From Halospina sp040196175 (GTDB taxonomy: Bacteria > Pseudomonadota > Gammaproteobacteria > Pseudomonadales > Oleiphilaceae), in NCBI RefSeq assembly GCF_040196175.1, contig NZ_JBEFNF010000005.1, positions 62,001 to 126,000 on the forward strand: a stretch of DNA of 64,000 nt, given 5' to 3'. Below, piece after piece: positions 25,467 to 34,881 of this stretch (positions are counted from its first letter, which is position 1; each line of letters opens with the position of its first letter). Under the pieces are notes generated by a model. That model had not been told where the DNA came from and searched no databases. It saw nothing but the letters and a program-made list of their open reading frames with translations. The translations under genes and the position numbers were made by a program.

Positions 25467-27785
25467 ATGACCACAATGCTCAGCACGCTCCGCAGCATCG
25501 TCCAGGAACTGAATGGAATCAATAATCTTCAGGAGGCTCTGGACACCATAGCGGCACGTGTCCAGACCGCCATGAAGACCGAGGTCTGCTCGGTCTACCT
25601 CTATGACGACAAATCCGGCTGCTATGTGCTCAAAGCCACCGAGGGGCTCTACAAGTCCGCCGTTGGTCAGGTCCGTATAGCGCCCTCGGAAGGACTCGTG
25701 GGGCTGGTCGGGGTGCGGGAGGAACCCATCAATCTGGAGGATGCCCAGAAGCATCCGCGCAACCGCTATTTCCCGGAAACCGGCGAGGAACGCTTTGGTT
25801 CGTTCCTGGGTGTTCCCATTATCCATCATCGTCGGGTTCTGGGCGTGATTGTTGTCCAGGAGACCCAGAATACCCGCCGCTTCGACGAGGGCGAGGAAGC
25901 CTTTCTGGTGACCATCTCCGCCCAGCTCGCCGGGGTCATTGCCCACAGCGAGGCGACCGGCGCGATCGGCGGTATCTCGGTCAGTGGCGATCAGGCCCGG
26001 GATGTGGCCTTCAGTGGTGTTGCCGGTGCTCAGGGCGTGGCCATTGGAACCGGGGTCGTGGTATTCCCGCCCGCCGATCTGGATTCGGTGCCGGATAAAC
26101 GCTGTGACAATGTGGAGGCGGAAATCGAGCGCTTCCGCGCTGCCGTCTCCGCGGTGAGGGAAGACGTGGAGCAGGTGGGCGAGCGCCTTGCGCCCAAGCT
26201 GAGGCCGGAGGAGCAGGCGCTGTTTGAGGTCTATCTGCGCATGCTTCACGACCATGCGCTCCCCGGGGAGGTGGAAAACCGCATCCGTGAGGGGCTCTGG
26301 GCGCCGAGTGGGCTCAAGGCGGTGGTGAACCAGTATGTTCGCCACTTTGAGATGATGGGTGATCACTACCTGCGTGAGCGGGCGGTGGACATACGGGATC
26401 TGGGGCGCCGCCTGCTGTCCCATCTGCAGGAAGGGGAATCCAGGACGCCGGAATACCCGGAACGCACGATTCTGGTGAGTGATGAGCTCACGCCCGCGAT
26501 GCTGGGCGAAGTCCCCCAGGGGCAGCTCGTCGGCATGGTGTCGGTGCGGGGCTCCGGTAATTCCCATGTTGCGATCCTGGCCCGCGCCATGGGCGTGCCT
26601 ACGGTCATGGGCCTGGTGGATATCCCCGTGGCGCAGCTGGATGGTCGGGAGCTGATTGTTGACGGCTACGAGGGACAGATTTTCGCCTCGCCCTCCAACG
26701 AGCTCAAGGCGTTCTTCGAGTCCATCATTGAGGAAGAACAGGAGCTGGTGAAGGGCCTGGAGGAGCTGCGCGACAAGCCCTGTGAGACCCTGGATGGCCA
26801 TCGCATTCCGCTGTTCGTGAACACGGGGCTGATCACGGATGTGGTGCGCTCGCTCAGCCATGGCGCGGAAGGCATAGGTCTATACCGCACTGAAGTGCCG
26901 TTCATGATCAATGAACGGTTTCCTTCCGAGCAGGAGCAGAAAGCCTATTACCGTGAGCAGCTTGAGGCCTTCGCCCCGTCGGAAGTAACCATGCGGACGC
27001 TCGATATTGGTGGTGACAAGGCGCTGACCTATTTCCCGATTGTTGAGGAAAATCCCTTCCTCGGCTGGCGCGGCATCCGGGTCACGTTGGATCACCCGGA
27101 GGTTTTCCTCGTCCAGATCCGCGCGATGATCAAGGCCAGCGAGGGGCTGGATAATCTGCGGATCATGCTGCCAATGATCAGCAACGTTTCCGAGATCGAG
27201 GAGGCGCAGCACCTGATTTACCGCGCCTGGCACGAGGTGCGCGATGAGGGCTATCAGCTGGTGATGCCGCAGGTGGGGGTCATGATTGAGATCCCCGCCG
27301 CGGTGTATCAGGTGCGCGAGATAGCGGCGCGGGTGGATTTTGTCTCCGTGGGCTCGAACGACCTGACCCAGTACCTGCTGGCAGTGGACCGCAATAACCC
27401 GCGGGTTGCCAGCCTCTATCATTCCTATCACCCGGCGGTGCTCCAGGCGCTGTGTCAGGTGGCGCAGGATTGTCACGATGTGGGTAAGCCCGTCAGTATC
27501 TGTGGCGAGCTGGCAGGTGACCCGGGAGGCGCTATACTGCTGCTGGCAATGGGGTATGATGCGCTCTCCATGAACGCGTCCAATCTGCCCCGTATCAAGT
27601 CAGTGATCCGGGGCATCGATATGGATATGGCGCGGGGACTGCTGGCAGAAGTACTGGCTCTGGACTCGCCCCATGTAATCCGAAGCTGCGTGGAGCTTGC
27701 CCTGCGTAAAGCAGGAATAGGTCGTTTTATCCGCCCGGAGCGCAGTGGTTCTGGAGCACGGGAACTGGCAACCTCGCAGGAGTGA
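25467..27785 (+). CDS. ptsP: PEP-protein phosphotransferase PtsP (EI-Ntr)
   Basis: 772 aa. First enzyme of the nitrogen PTS: it takes phosphate from PEP and passes it to NPr. Domains: N-terminal GAF sensor (about 15-165), EI N-terminal domain, swivelling domain with phospho-His367 in GSGNSHVAIL, and the PEP-binding barrel ending with SICGELAGD, which holds the catalytic Cys. Glutamine/2-oxoglutarate sensing by the GAF is known for E. coli PtsP. Neither ptsN nor ptsO is in this window. Confidence 0.96.
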   Translation: MTTMLSTLRSIVQELNGINNLQEALDTIAARVQTAMKTEVCSVYLYDDKSGCYVLKATEGLYKSAVGQVRIAPSEGLVGLVGVREEPINLEDAQKHPRNRYFPETGEERFGSFLGVPIIHHRRVLGVIVVQETQNTRRFDEGEEAFLVTISAQLAGVIAHSEATGAIGGISVSGDQARDVAFSGVAGAQGVAIGTGVVVFPPADLDSVPDKRCDNVEAEIERFRAAVSAVREDVEQVGERLAPKLRPEEQALFEVYLRMLHDHALPGEVENRIREGLWAPSGLKAVVNQYVRHFEMMGDHYLRERAVDIRDLGRRLLSHLQEGESRTPEYPERTILVSDELTPAMLGEVPQGQLVGMVSVRGSGNSHVAILARAMGVPTVMGLVDIPVAQLDGRELIVDGYEGQIFASPSNELKAFFESIIEEEQELVKGLEELRDKPCETLDGHRIPLFVNTGLITDVVRSLSHGAEGIGLYRTEVPFMINERFPSEQEQKAYYREQLEAFAPSEVTMRTLDIGGDKALTYFPIVEENPFLGWRGIRVTLDHPEVFLVQIRAMIKASEGLDNLRIMLPMISNVSEIEEAQHLIYRAWHEVRDEGYQLVMPQVGVMIEIPAAVYQVREIAARVDFVSVGSNDLTQYLLAVDRNNPRVASLYHSYHPAVLQALCQVAQDCHDVGKPVSICGELAGDPGGAILLLAMGYDALSMNASNLPRIKSVIRGIDMDMARGLLAEVLALDSPHVIRSCVELALRKAGIGRFIRPERSGSGARELATSQE

Positions 27786-27874
27786 GTGATGGCTCAATGT
27801 TACTCTGTTTCTAGTATGTGTACTCTAGAAGACGCCGTTAGTCTTGAGTAAGCAGTCAGGGTAAGGGGTGATCC

Positions 27875-29128
27875 ATGGAAATACAGTCGCGCAGATCCGC
27901 TGATCGCCCGGAAGGGCCCCGGATCGGGCTGGCGCTTGGCGGGGGCGGTCCGCTCGGCGGTATCTACGAGATCGGGGCACTCCGTGCGCTGGATGAAGCG
28001 CTGGACGGCGTCGATTTCAATGACCTCTACGTCTATGTGGGGGTGAGCGCCGGCTCCTTCGTGGCGGCTAACCTGGCCAACCAGATGACCACGGCTCAGC
28101 TTTGCCGGATCTTTGTGAAGAACGAAGCTGACGTGCACCCGTTCCACCCGGAGGTGTTCTACCGGCCGGCATTCAGGGAGTACCTGCGCCGTGCCCTCGC
28201 GGTTCCCGGTCTGCTTCGCGAGGCCCTGGGCCGTTTCGCCAGCAACCCCTACGACCAGAGCCTTCTGGATGCTCTTACGGTCCTGACTCAGGTGGCGCCG
28301 GCAGGCCTTTTCGACAATACCGGTCTGCATGAGTACCTGCGTCGCGCTTTCAGTATGCTGGGGCGGAGCAATGATTTCCGGCAGCTGCGCCACCGGCTTT
28401 ACATCATCGCCGCTGATCTGGAGAGCAGCGAAGCGGTGAGGCTGGGCGCGCCCGGCTTCGATCACGTGCCCATCTCCCGGGCGGTCCAGGCCAGTATCGC
28501 ATCGCCGGGGGTGTATCTGCCGGTGGAGATCGACGGGCGCTTCTATGTCGATGGCACGCTGCGCAAGGGGTTGCATGCCTCCGTTGCGCTGGAGGATGGC
28601 GCGGATCTGGTGCTTGCCATCAATCCTCTGGTGCCCATTGATGCCAGCGCGGCAGTGCGCGCCGGAACCATGAATGCCGGGGCGCTGACGGATTCAGGCA
28701 TGCCTAATATTCTGGGCCAGACTTTCCGGACCATGGTCTACTCGCGCATGGAGTCGGGTGTTGCCCAGTATGCGGATCAGTATCCGGATTCGGACATCGC
28801 GCTGTTCCAGCCGGAGCGTGATGACGCCAAGCTGTTCTTCTCCAATGTGTTCAGTTTCCAGTCCCGGCGTATGGTGTGCGAACATGCCTACCAGATGACA
28901 CGGCGGGATCTGCTGCGCCGCGCCGATGAGCTGGAAAAACAACTGGCGCCCTACGGCATCAAGCTCAACCGCGGTATTCTGGCAGACGAACAGCGAACCA
29001 TCAGCACCAGCCTCTATGGCGAGATGCTGCCGGTGTTCGTGGCACAGGAAGGAAAGCGCCGGAGCCGTTTTGGCTCCGGTGTGGAGCAGGTGTCGGGGCT
29101 GATCAACAGCGCCCGACAGATGCTCTGA
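27875..29128 (+). CDS. Patatin-like phospholipase
   Basis: 417 aa. The oxyanion-hole glycine motif GGGGPLGG is at 22-29, the nucleophile elbow GVSAGS has Ser58, and the catalytic Asp lies in a DGTL motif where most patatins have DGG or DGA. No signal peptide is visible, so it is probably cytoplasmic or peripheral. The C-terminal 120 residues are not a recognised domain. The substrate is unknown; membrane-lipid turnover is an inference. It follows ptsP by 89 bases and converges on hslU. Confidence 0.86.
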   Translation: MEIQSRRSADRPEGPRIGLALGGGGPLGGIYEIGALRALDEALDGVDFNDLYVYVGVSAGSFVAANLANQMTTAQLCRIFVKNEADVHPFHPEVFYRPAFREYLRRALAVPGLLREALGRFASNPYDQSLLDALTVLTQVAPAGLFDNTGLHEYLRRAFSMLGRSNDFRQLRHRLYIIAADLESSEAVRLGAPGFDHVPISRAVQASIASPGVYLPVEIDGRFYVDGTLRKGLHASVALEDGADLVLAINPLVPIDASAAVRAGTMNAGALTDSGMPNILGQTFRTMVYSRMESGVAQYADQYPDSDIALFQPERDDAKLFFSNVFSFQSRRMVCEHAYQMTRRDLLRRADELEKQLAPYGIKLNRGILADEQRTISTSLYGEMLPVFVAQEGKRRSRFGSGVEQVSGLINSARQML

Positions 29129-29150
29129 GCCCAGCCGTTAAGGCTGCCAA

Positions 29151-30479
29151 TTACAGGATGTAGCGGCTGAGATCCTGATCCTCGGCCAGCTCGCCCAGCT
29201 GCTCATTCACATAATCCGCTGTGACTTCGAAGTCGCTGGTGATCTGATCCCCGGCGTCAAAAGAGACGTCGTCCAGCAGCTTCTCCATCACGGTGTGCAG
29301 CCGGCGGGCGCCGATGTTCTCGGTGCTTTCATTGACCTTCCAGGCAATCTCTGCGAGATGGTCGATGGCCTCTTCCGTAAAGGTCAGATTGACGCCCTCC
29401 GCGCTCATCAGGGCTTCGTACTGGGCCACCAGCGAGGCGCGCGGTTCTGTCAGGATGCGCTTGAAATCGCCCGGCGTCAGCGCCTTGAGTTCCACCCGGA
29501 TGGGCAGCCGCCCCTGGAGTTCAGGTATCAGATCCGAGGGCTTGGTCAGATGGAAGGCACCGGAGGCGATGAACAGGATATGATCCGTGTGCACCATGCC
29601 GTATTTGGTGCTGACGGTGCTGCCCTCGATCAGCGGTAGCAGGTCGCGTTGGACACCCTCACGGGAAACGTCCGAAGACCCCTGTGAGTCGCTCTTCTTG
29701 GCGACCTTGTCCAGCTCATCGAGAAAGACAATGCCGTTCTGTTCAACCACCTGAATGGCGCGCTGCTTGATCTCCTCTTCGTTGATCAGCTGGGCGGCCT
29801 CTTCCTCACGGACCTGATCATAGGCATCCGCCACGCGCATGCGCTGCGTCTTGCTCTTGTCATTGCCCATACTGGAGAACAGGTTCTGGAGCTGGCTGGT
29901 CATTTCCTCCATACCCGGTGGCGTCATGATCTCCACACCGCCACTCTGGGCGCTGACCTCGATGTCAATTTCCTTGTCATCCAGCTCGCCTTCGCGCAGT
30001 TTCTTGCGGAACATCTGACGGGTGGCGGAGCTGTTGTCCGTCTGGTCTTCGTCTTGGTCGCGCGGCGGGCGCAGCAGAGCATCCAGAATGCGGTCCTCGG
30101 CGGCATCCATGGCGCGATCCTGGACCCGTGCCATTTCCTTCTCGCGCAGCAGCGAGACGGCGTTTTCGGTCAGGTCGCGGATGATGGACTCAACATCACG
30201 GCCCACATAGCCGACCTCGGTGAACTTGGTGGCCTCGACCTTGATGAAGGGCGCCTCTGCCAGCTTTGCCAGTCGGCGGGCGATTTCGGTCTTACCCACG
30301 CCTGTAGGACCAATCATGAGAATGTTCTTGGGCGTGATCTCTTCCTGGATGTCGGTGTCTGCCTGCATGCGACGCCAGCGGTTGCGCAGCGCAATGGCGA
30401 CGGAGCGCTTGGCTTCGTCCTGACCGACGATGTGGCGGTTGAGTTCGTCAACAATTTCCCGGGGGGTCATGCCTGCCAT
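29151..30479 (-). CDS. hslU: HslU, ATPase subunit of the HslVU protease
   Basis: 442 aa AAA+ unfoldase. It begins with MTPREIVDELN at residue 4, as in E. coli. Walker A is GPTGVGKTE, Walker B lies in the VFLDELDK stretch, and the pore motif is GYVG. The I-domain covers about 110-240. The C-terminal SRYIL tail inserts into HslV. Cotranscribed with hslV, 11 bases downstream of it. Confidence 0.97.
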   Translation of the reverse strand: MAGMTPREIVDELNRHIVGQDEAKRSVAIALRNRWRRMQADTDIQEEITPKNILMIGPTGVGKTEIARRLAKLAEAPFIKVEATKFTEVGYVGRDVESIIRDLTENAVSLLREKEMARVQDRAMDAAEDRILDALLRPPRDQDEDQTDNSSATRQMFRKKLREGELDDKEIDIEVSAQSGGVEIMTPPGMEEMTSQLQNLFSSMGNDKSKTQRMRVADAYDQVREEEAAQLINEEEIKQRAIQVVEQNGIVFLDELDKVAKKSDSQGSSDVSREGVQRDLLPLIEGSTVSTKYGMVHTDHILFIASGAFHLTKPSDLIPELQGRLPIRVELKALTPGDFKRILTEPRASLVAQYEALMSAEGVNLTFTEEAIDHLAEIAWKVNESTENIGARRLHTVMEKLLDDVSFDAGDQITSDFEVTADYVNEQLGELAEDQDLSRYIL

Positions 30480-30490
30480 GGAATCTCCTG

Positions 30491-31021
30491 TCAGTCGCTG
30501 GGTTCGATGACTTCCAGCGCACGGTTATGGTTGGTGTAGACACAGATGTCGGCGGCAATATCCAGACCTTTCTCGGTGATCTCGCGCGCCGTGAGCTGAG
30601 AGGTCTCAAGCATGGCTCGGGCGGCCGCCTGGGCATAGGGGCCGCCGGAACCCATGGCGATCAGGCTTTCCTCGGGCTCGACTACATCGCCGTTGCCGGT
30701 GATGATCAGCGAGGTTTCAGCATCCGCCACTGCCAGCATGGCTTCAAGCCGCCGTAGGGCCCGGTCTGTGCGCCAGTCCTTGGCGAGTTCGACAGCCGCG
30801 CGTGTGAGATTACCCTGGTGTTTGTCCAGCTGTGCCTCAAAGCGTTCAAAAAGGGTGAATGCGTCCGCTGTTCCGCCTGCAAAGCCGGCGAGGACACGGT
30901 TGTTGTACAGCCGTCTTATTTTGCGGGCGTTTCCTTTCATGACGGTATCGCCGAGGGACACCTGGCCGTCGCCGCCCATGGCGACTTCGCCGTCACGGCG
31001 TACTGAGAGGATGGTTGTCAT
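30491..31021 (-). CDS. hslV: HslV, peptidase subunit of the HslVU protease
   Basis: 176 aa. A threonine protease related to the proteasome beta subunit: after Met removal the N-terminal Thr of TTILSVRR is the nucleophile, and GDGQVSLG and VMKGNARKIRRL form the active site. Preceded by a heat-shock promoter. Confidence 0.97.
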   Translation of the reverse strand: MTTILSVRRDGEVAMGGDGQVSLGDTVMKGNARKIRRLYNNRVLAGFAGGTADAFTLFERFEAQLDKHQGNLTRAAVELAKDWRTDRALRRLEAMLAVADAETSLIITGNGDVVEPEESLIAMGSGGPYAQAAARAMLETSQLTAREITEKGLDIAADICVYTNHNRALEVIEPSD

Positions 31022-31060
31022 GGATGCTCCCGTGGTTGCCGGGTTTTGGGGTTTACCCTG

Positions 31061-31089
31061 AAGTGGGGGCGCGGGATTGGCATTTCAAG
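31061..31089 (-). promoter_or_regulatory. Sigma-32 heat-shock promoter of hslVU
   Basis: On the minus strand CTTGAAA (31089-31083), a 14-base spacer, then CCCCACTT (31068-31061). The consensus is CTTGAAA-N13/14-CCCCATNT, so only one base differs. It lies in the 84-base gap between the SPOR gene and hslV, 40 bases from the hslV ATG. Confidence 0.8.
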
Positions 31090-31105
31090 GAGTCGGTTCA
31101 GGCGC

Positions 31106-31627
31106 TCAGCCCTCATCCTCGGCCTCACGCCGGCGCACGAGTGGCTGTATATTGATTTCAACAAGCCGGTCCACGGCCTGGTTCATGCGGCTACGGGAAT
31201 CAAAGGGGCCGACCATAACGCGGTACCAGACGCCACCGTCATCCACGCTGACCTCGCTGATACGGGCTCTCAGCCCCTGGAATCCCACCTGTGCGCGCTG
31301 GCGTTCAGCGTCTTCCCGGGTCTGGAATGAGCCGGCCTGGAGGATGTATTCCAGATTGCGTTCGCTCTCCGATTCATCCGGCCGATAGGCTTCAATGTCC
31401 GGGGTGGCGACCTCTGAATCCGGCAGCATTTCGTAGAATTTGAAATCAGGCGCCTCCCCGTCGCGGTCTTTTTCCGGTGTCTTCTCAGGGCCGGTGGTTG
31501 TCTGTGGTTGGCGTTCGCCGCCTTCAGGGTCCAGTGAATCCAGGTAGACCAGGAAACCTGCGAACCCTGAAAGAAGGGCGACGGGGATCAGCCAGCGCAG
31601 GGATTTGGTCTCTTTCTTTTGCGCCAT
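31106..31627 (-). CDS. FtsN-like SPOR-domain membrane protein
   Basis: 173 aa. A short cytoplasmic N-terminus, one membrane helix (about 11-29), an acidic Pro/Glu-rich linker and a C-terminal SPOR domain (about 92-165, YILQAGSFQT to VMVGPFDS). SPOR domains bind denuded septal peptidoglycan. It sits between argS and hslV, the position of the ftsN-like gene in Pseudomonas. A role in division is inferred from architecture and context. Confidence 0.88.
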   Translation of the reverse strand: MAQKKETKSLRWLIPVALLSGFAGFLVYLDSLDPEGGERQPQTTTGPEKTPEKDRDGEAPDFKFYEMLPDSEVATPDIEAYRPDESESERNLEYILQAGSFQTREDAERQRAQVGFQGLRARISEVSVDDGGVWYRVMVGPFDSRSRMNQAVDRLVEINIQPLVRRREAEDEG

Positions 31628-31638
31628 TACGGATTCCC

Positions 31639-33393
31639 TTACATGGATTCCGGCGCGTTAACGCCTAGAAGCTCCAGGCCATTTGCCAGCACCTGCTGGA
31701 CCGCCAGAGACAGGGCCACGCGGGCCTGGCTTAGCGATTCATCGGCCACCAGAACCTTGTGCGCGTTGTAGTAGCTGTGGAAATGACCGGCCAGGTCGCG
31801 CAGGTAGTGGGTGAGCTGGTGCGGTTCCAGAGCTTCGGCGGCTTTGCCCAGCAGCTCCGGGTAACGCGCCATCTGGGCAGCGATGTCTTTTTCCTCTTCC
31901 AGCTCCAGCTGCTCCAGAAGTTGTGGCTCCGGGGTGATCCGGGTTTCGAGACCCTGGCTGCGCATTTTCTCCAGCATGCTGCAGACCCGGGCATGGGCAT
32001 ACTGGATGTAATAGACTGGATTATCTTTGCTTTCGGATTTGGCCAGCTCCAGATCGAAGTCCATGTGCTGCTCGGCCTTGCGCGTAACGTAGAAGAAACG
32101 CGCCGCATCCTTACCCACCTCGTCTCGCAGTTCGCGCAGGCTAACGAAGGAGCCGCTGCGGGTGGACATGGAAAGCCGTTCGCTGCCGCGATAGAGAATC
32201 GCGAACTGCACCAGCTGGATGTCCAGCCGCTCGGAGTCCACGCCCAGCGCCTCAATGGCACCGCGAACCCGGGCCATGTAGCCGTGGTGGTCTGCTCCCC
32301 AGACGTTGATGACCTTGTCAAAGCCGCGCTCAAATTTATTCAGGTGGTACGCGATGTCTGAGGCGAAGTAGGTGGTATCACCATTGTCACGGCGTACCAC
32401 CCGGTCCTTGTCGTCGCCAAAGGTGGTGGCGCGGAACCAGGTGGCGCCGTTTTCCTCGTACAGGTGGCCGTTGTTTTGCAGGCGTTGCAGTGCGTCCTCA
32501 ATATCCGGCCGCAGGCTGCGTTCGGAGAACCAGTCGTCAAAGTGAACGCCGAAACCAGCCAGATCCTGTTGGATATCGGTAAGGATGGCGTTGAGGGCCA
32601 GATCAAAGACGCGGGCGAAAGCCTGCTCACCGATGAGGGTTCGGGCGCGCTGGACCAGTGCGTCAATATGGGCTTCTTTATCCCCGCCGCCAGGCTCGTC
32701 AGCTGGAATGCCATCGAATACGCTCGCGGCGGGATGCTGCAGGTCGTCGCCCTCATCCGTGCGCAGTTGGCGGGCGATCGGCAGGATGTAGTCCCCCTGG
32801 TAGCCGTTGGCAGGGAAAGTGAAGGTTTCGCCACCCTGCTCCAGATACCGAAGCCAGACACTGAGCGCGAGAATACTCATCTGGCGGCCGGCGTCATTCA
32901 CGTAGTACTCGCGGTGAACGCGGTAGCCCACGGCCTCCAGCAGGTCAGAGACACTGGCGCCGTAGGCGGCACCGCGGCCATGGCCCACATGCAGGGGGCC
33001 TGTGGGGTTAGCAGAGACGAATTCCACCTGCACCGATTTGTTCTGGCCCAGGTTCTGGCGACCGAACGCCCGCCCCTGCTCGCGGATGGTACGCAGGATA
33101 TCGAACTGGCTGACGCTGCTGACAAAGAGGTTGATAAAGCCCGGGCCGGCGATTTCAACCTTCCGGATCGAGCTGTCACCAGGCAGTGCCGCTACAATCT
33201 TTTCCGCCAGATCCCAGGGGTTCATGCCCGCCGGCTTGGCGGCCTTGAGGGCGACGTTGCTGGCAAAATCGCCGTGGTTACGGTCGCGTGCTGGCTCCAC
33301 CTCGACGGTGGGGGCGGCTTCGGTGGGGATAACCCCTTCGGCGGTGAGGTTTTCAACAGCGTTTTGGAGCAGGTCGGCGATGCGGTCTTTCAT
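31639..33393 (-). CDS. argS: Arginyl-tRNA synthetase
   Basis: 584 aa, class Ia. The HIGH motif appears as HVGHGRG in NPTGPLHVGHG. The KMSKS position reads RLSMSTRSG, the degenerate form usual in ArgRS. The N-terminal Add-1 domain and the C-terminal DALR anticodon domain are present. Eleven bases before the SPOR gene. In Pseudomonas the next upstream gene would be priA; here an 8-kb block intervenes. Confidence 0.97.
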   Translation of the reverse strand: MKDRIADLLQNAVENLTAEGVIPTEAAPTVEVEPARDRNHGDFASNVALKAAKPAGMNPWDLAEKIVAALPGDSSIRKVEIAGPGFINLFVSSVSQFDILRTIREQGRAFGRQNLGQNKSVQVEFVSANPTGPLHVGHGRGAAYGASVSDLLEAVGYRVHREYYVNDAGRQMSILALSVWLRYLEQGGETFTFPANGYQGDYILPIARQLRTDEGDDLQHPAASVFDGIPADEPGGGDKEAHIDALVQRARTLIGEQAFARVFDLALNAILTDIQQDLAGFGVHFDDWFSERSLRPDIEDALQRLQNNGHLYEENGATWFRATTFGDDKDRVVRRDNGDTTYFASDIAYHLNKFERGFDKVINVWGADHHGYMARVRGAIEALGVDSERLDIQLVQFAILYRGSERLSMSTRSGSFVSLRELRDEVGKDAARFFYVTRKAEQHMDFDLELAKSESKDNPVYYIQYAHARVCSMLEKMRSQGLETRITPEPQLLEQLELEEEKDIAAQMARYPELLGKAAEALEPHQLTHYLRDLAGHFHSYYNAHKVLVADESLSQARVALSLAVQQVLANGLELLGVNAPESM

Positions 33394-33544
33394 TGGGAAC
33401 AGGGCCTGGTGTGCGTTTGGGCTTTTAGGTGTCTGCCTGGAAAAGGACGTGGTTGTGTCCGGTCGATGTTGAATGGCGCCATTATCGGTGAATCAGGGGT
33501 GAGACTCAATCAGGGGTCATTCAAGGCCATCCGGATTAGTGTCG

Positions 33545-33578
33545 GTGTCACTGATCTGTAATGGCGCTTTTTCATAGT
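33545..33578 (+). promoter_or_regulatory. Pho box and -10 for the PhoX-like gene
   Basis: GTGTCACTGATCTGTAAT (33545-33562) matches 11 of 14 fixed positions of the two 7-base PhoB repeats, with 11-base periodicity. Exactly 10 bases later comes CATAGT (33573-33578), a -10 box, the arrangement of E. coli phoA. The gene starts 35 bases further on. Confidence 0.65.
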
Positions 33579-33612
33579 GATGGAAATTACCGCAAGCTAA
33601 GGAGAACCTCTG

Positions 33613-34878
33613 ATGGCCACTGACAACCAAACCCCGGACTCAGGCGTTCAGCCGGATCGCCGGCGCTTTCTCCAGCAGTCGCTGGTGGGCGCGGGCGTCG
33701 TTGCTGGTGGGCTTGGCCTATGGGGATGCGGTGCGCCTCGAGCGACAGCGGCCGATAGTGCGCTTGAGCCTGCACGTCTGGCGGAGGCGGCACGACGGCG
33801 TACCCGTGCGACTGTAGGGGACACCGAGGTCTGGATTCCATCCGGTACGCGTATCCGCGAGGTGGCACGCAGCGGATCCGCCCCTGTCCCGGGCAGTGAT
33901 TACCATTGGCATCCGGTGCCAGACGGTGGCGCCACCTTTGCAACAGAGGATGGGGGTTGGATCTATGTGTCCAACAGCGAGGTACGGGCGCCGGAACAGG
34001 GCGGCGTCGGGGCTCTTCGCTTCAGCCAGGATGGCGACGTTATCGATGCCTACGGTATCTGTTCCGGTACGCAAGCCAATTGCGCGGGTGGTCCCACGCC
34101 CTGGCGGACCTGGCTTACCTGCGAAGAGTATGAGCAGGGACAGGTGTTCGAGTGTGATCCTATGGGTCAGCAGGAGGCGACGGTGCGTCCCGCTCTGGGA
34201 ACCTTCAAGCACGAGGCGGTGGCGGTTGATCCGGTTAACGGTTATCTTTTTCTGACCGAAGATGAGCCGGATGGTCTGCTCTACCGGTTTACACCGGTAC
34301 ACTGGCCGGAAGGTGATAAACCCGATCTCTCAGAGGGCGTCCTGGAAGCGCTGATAGCCGAATCCGATCCGAGTCGCGAGGAGGTGGTCGTGCGCTGGGA
34401 ACCGGTACCGGATCCACTGTTCCAGGGTGATACGCCAACGCGCAGGCAGCTCGGTAATGCTACCCGTTTCGATGGCGGCGAGGGCATCTGGTATCACGAG
34501 GATCGCATCTTTTTTGCGACCAAGGGTGATAACCGTGTCTGGCTGCTGGAGCCTGGTAGTGATCGGCTTCAGGTGGTCTATGATGGGCAGCGTGGATCAC
34601 TGGATCCCACCATCGCTGATGTGGATAACGTGACCGTGTCGCAGCGTGGCGAGGTTATTGTGGCCGAGGATGGCCCCGAAATGCGCCTAGTGGTGCTGGG
34701 GCCGGATATGATCGCCACGCCAGTGGTGGATTTTGTAGGGCACAGGGACAGCGAGATCTGCGGACCAGCCTTTTCTCCGGATGGTAATCGGCTCTATTTC
34801 AGCTCCCAGAGAGGGCAGACCGGGGAGTCGGATGATGGTCGCATCTATGAGCTGAGCGCCATTCTCGGCGTGGTCTGA
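33613..34878 (+). CDS. Tat-exported PhoX/DUF839-family protein
   Basis: 421 aa. A twin-arginine signal (DRRRFLQQS, 15-23) is followed by a hydrophobic stretch ending at LWGCG, so it may also be a Tat lipoprotein at Cys39. The mature part is a beta-propeller of the DUF839/PhoX type: WRTWLTCEEYEQG (Cys-Glu-Glu metal-site motif), GTFKHEAVAVD, LYRF, and a C-terminal FSPDGNRLYFSSQRG. It is clearly shorter than classical PhoX alkaline phosphatases (over 600 aa), so phosphatase activity is likely but unproven. A Pho box precedes it. Confidence 0.85.
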   Translation: MATDNQTPDSGVQPDRRRFLQQSLVGAGVVAGGLGLWGCGAPRATAADSALEPARLAEAARRRTRATVGDTEVWIPSGTRIREVARSGSAPVPGSDYHWHPVPDGGATFATEDGGWIYVSNSEVRAPEQGGVGALRFSQDGDVIDAYGICSGTQANCAGGPTPWRTWLTCEEYEQGQVFECDPMGQQEATVRPALGTFKHEAVAVDPVNGYLFLTEDEPDGLLYRFTPVHWPEGDKPDLSEGVLEALIAESDPSREEVVVRWEPVPDPLFQGDTPTRRQLGNATRFDGGEGIWYHEDRIFFATKGDNRVWLLEPGSDRLQVVYDGQRGSLDPTIADVDNVTVSQRGEVIVAEDGPEMRLVVLGPDMIATPVVDFVGHRDSEICGPAFSPDGNRLYFSSQRGQTGESDDGRIYELSAILGVV

Positions 34879-34881
34879 ATA

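Noticed and set aside
25425..26861. Open frame of 478 codons on the minus strand
   Set aside because: Fully antisense to ptsP, whose GAF and EI domains are intact. No ribosome site or domain.
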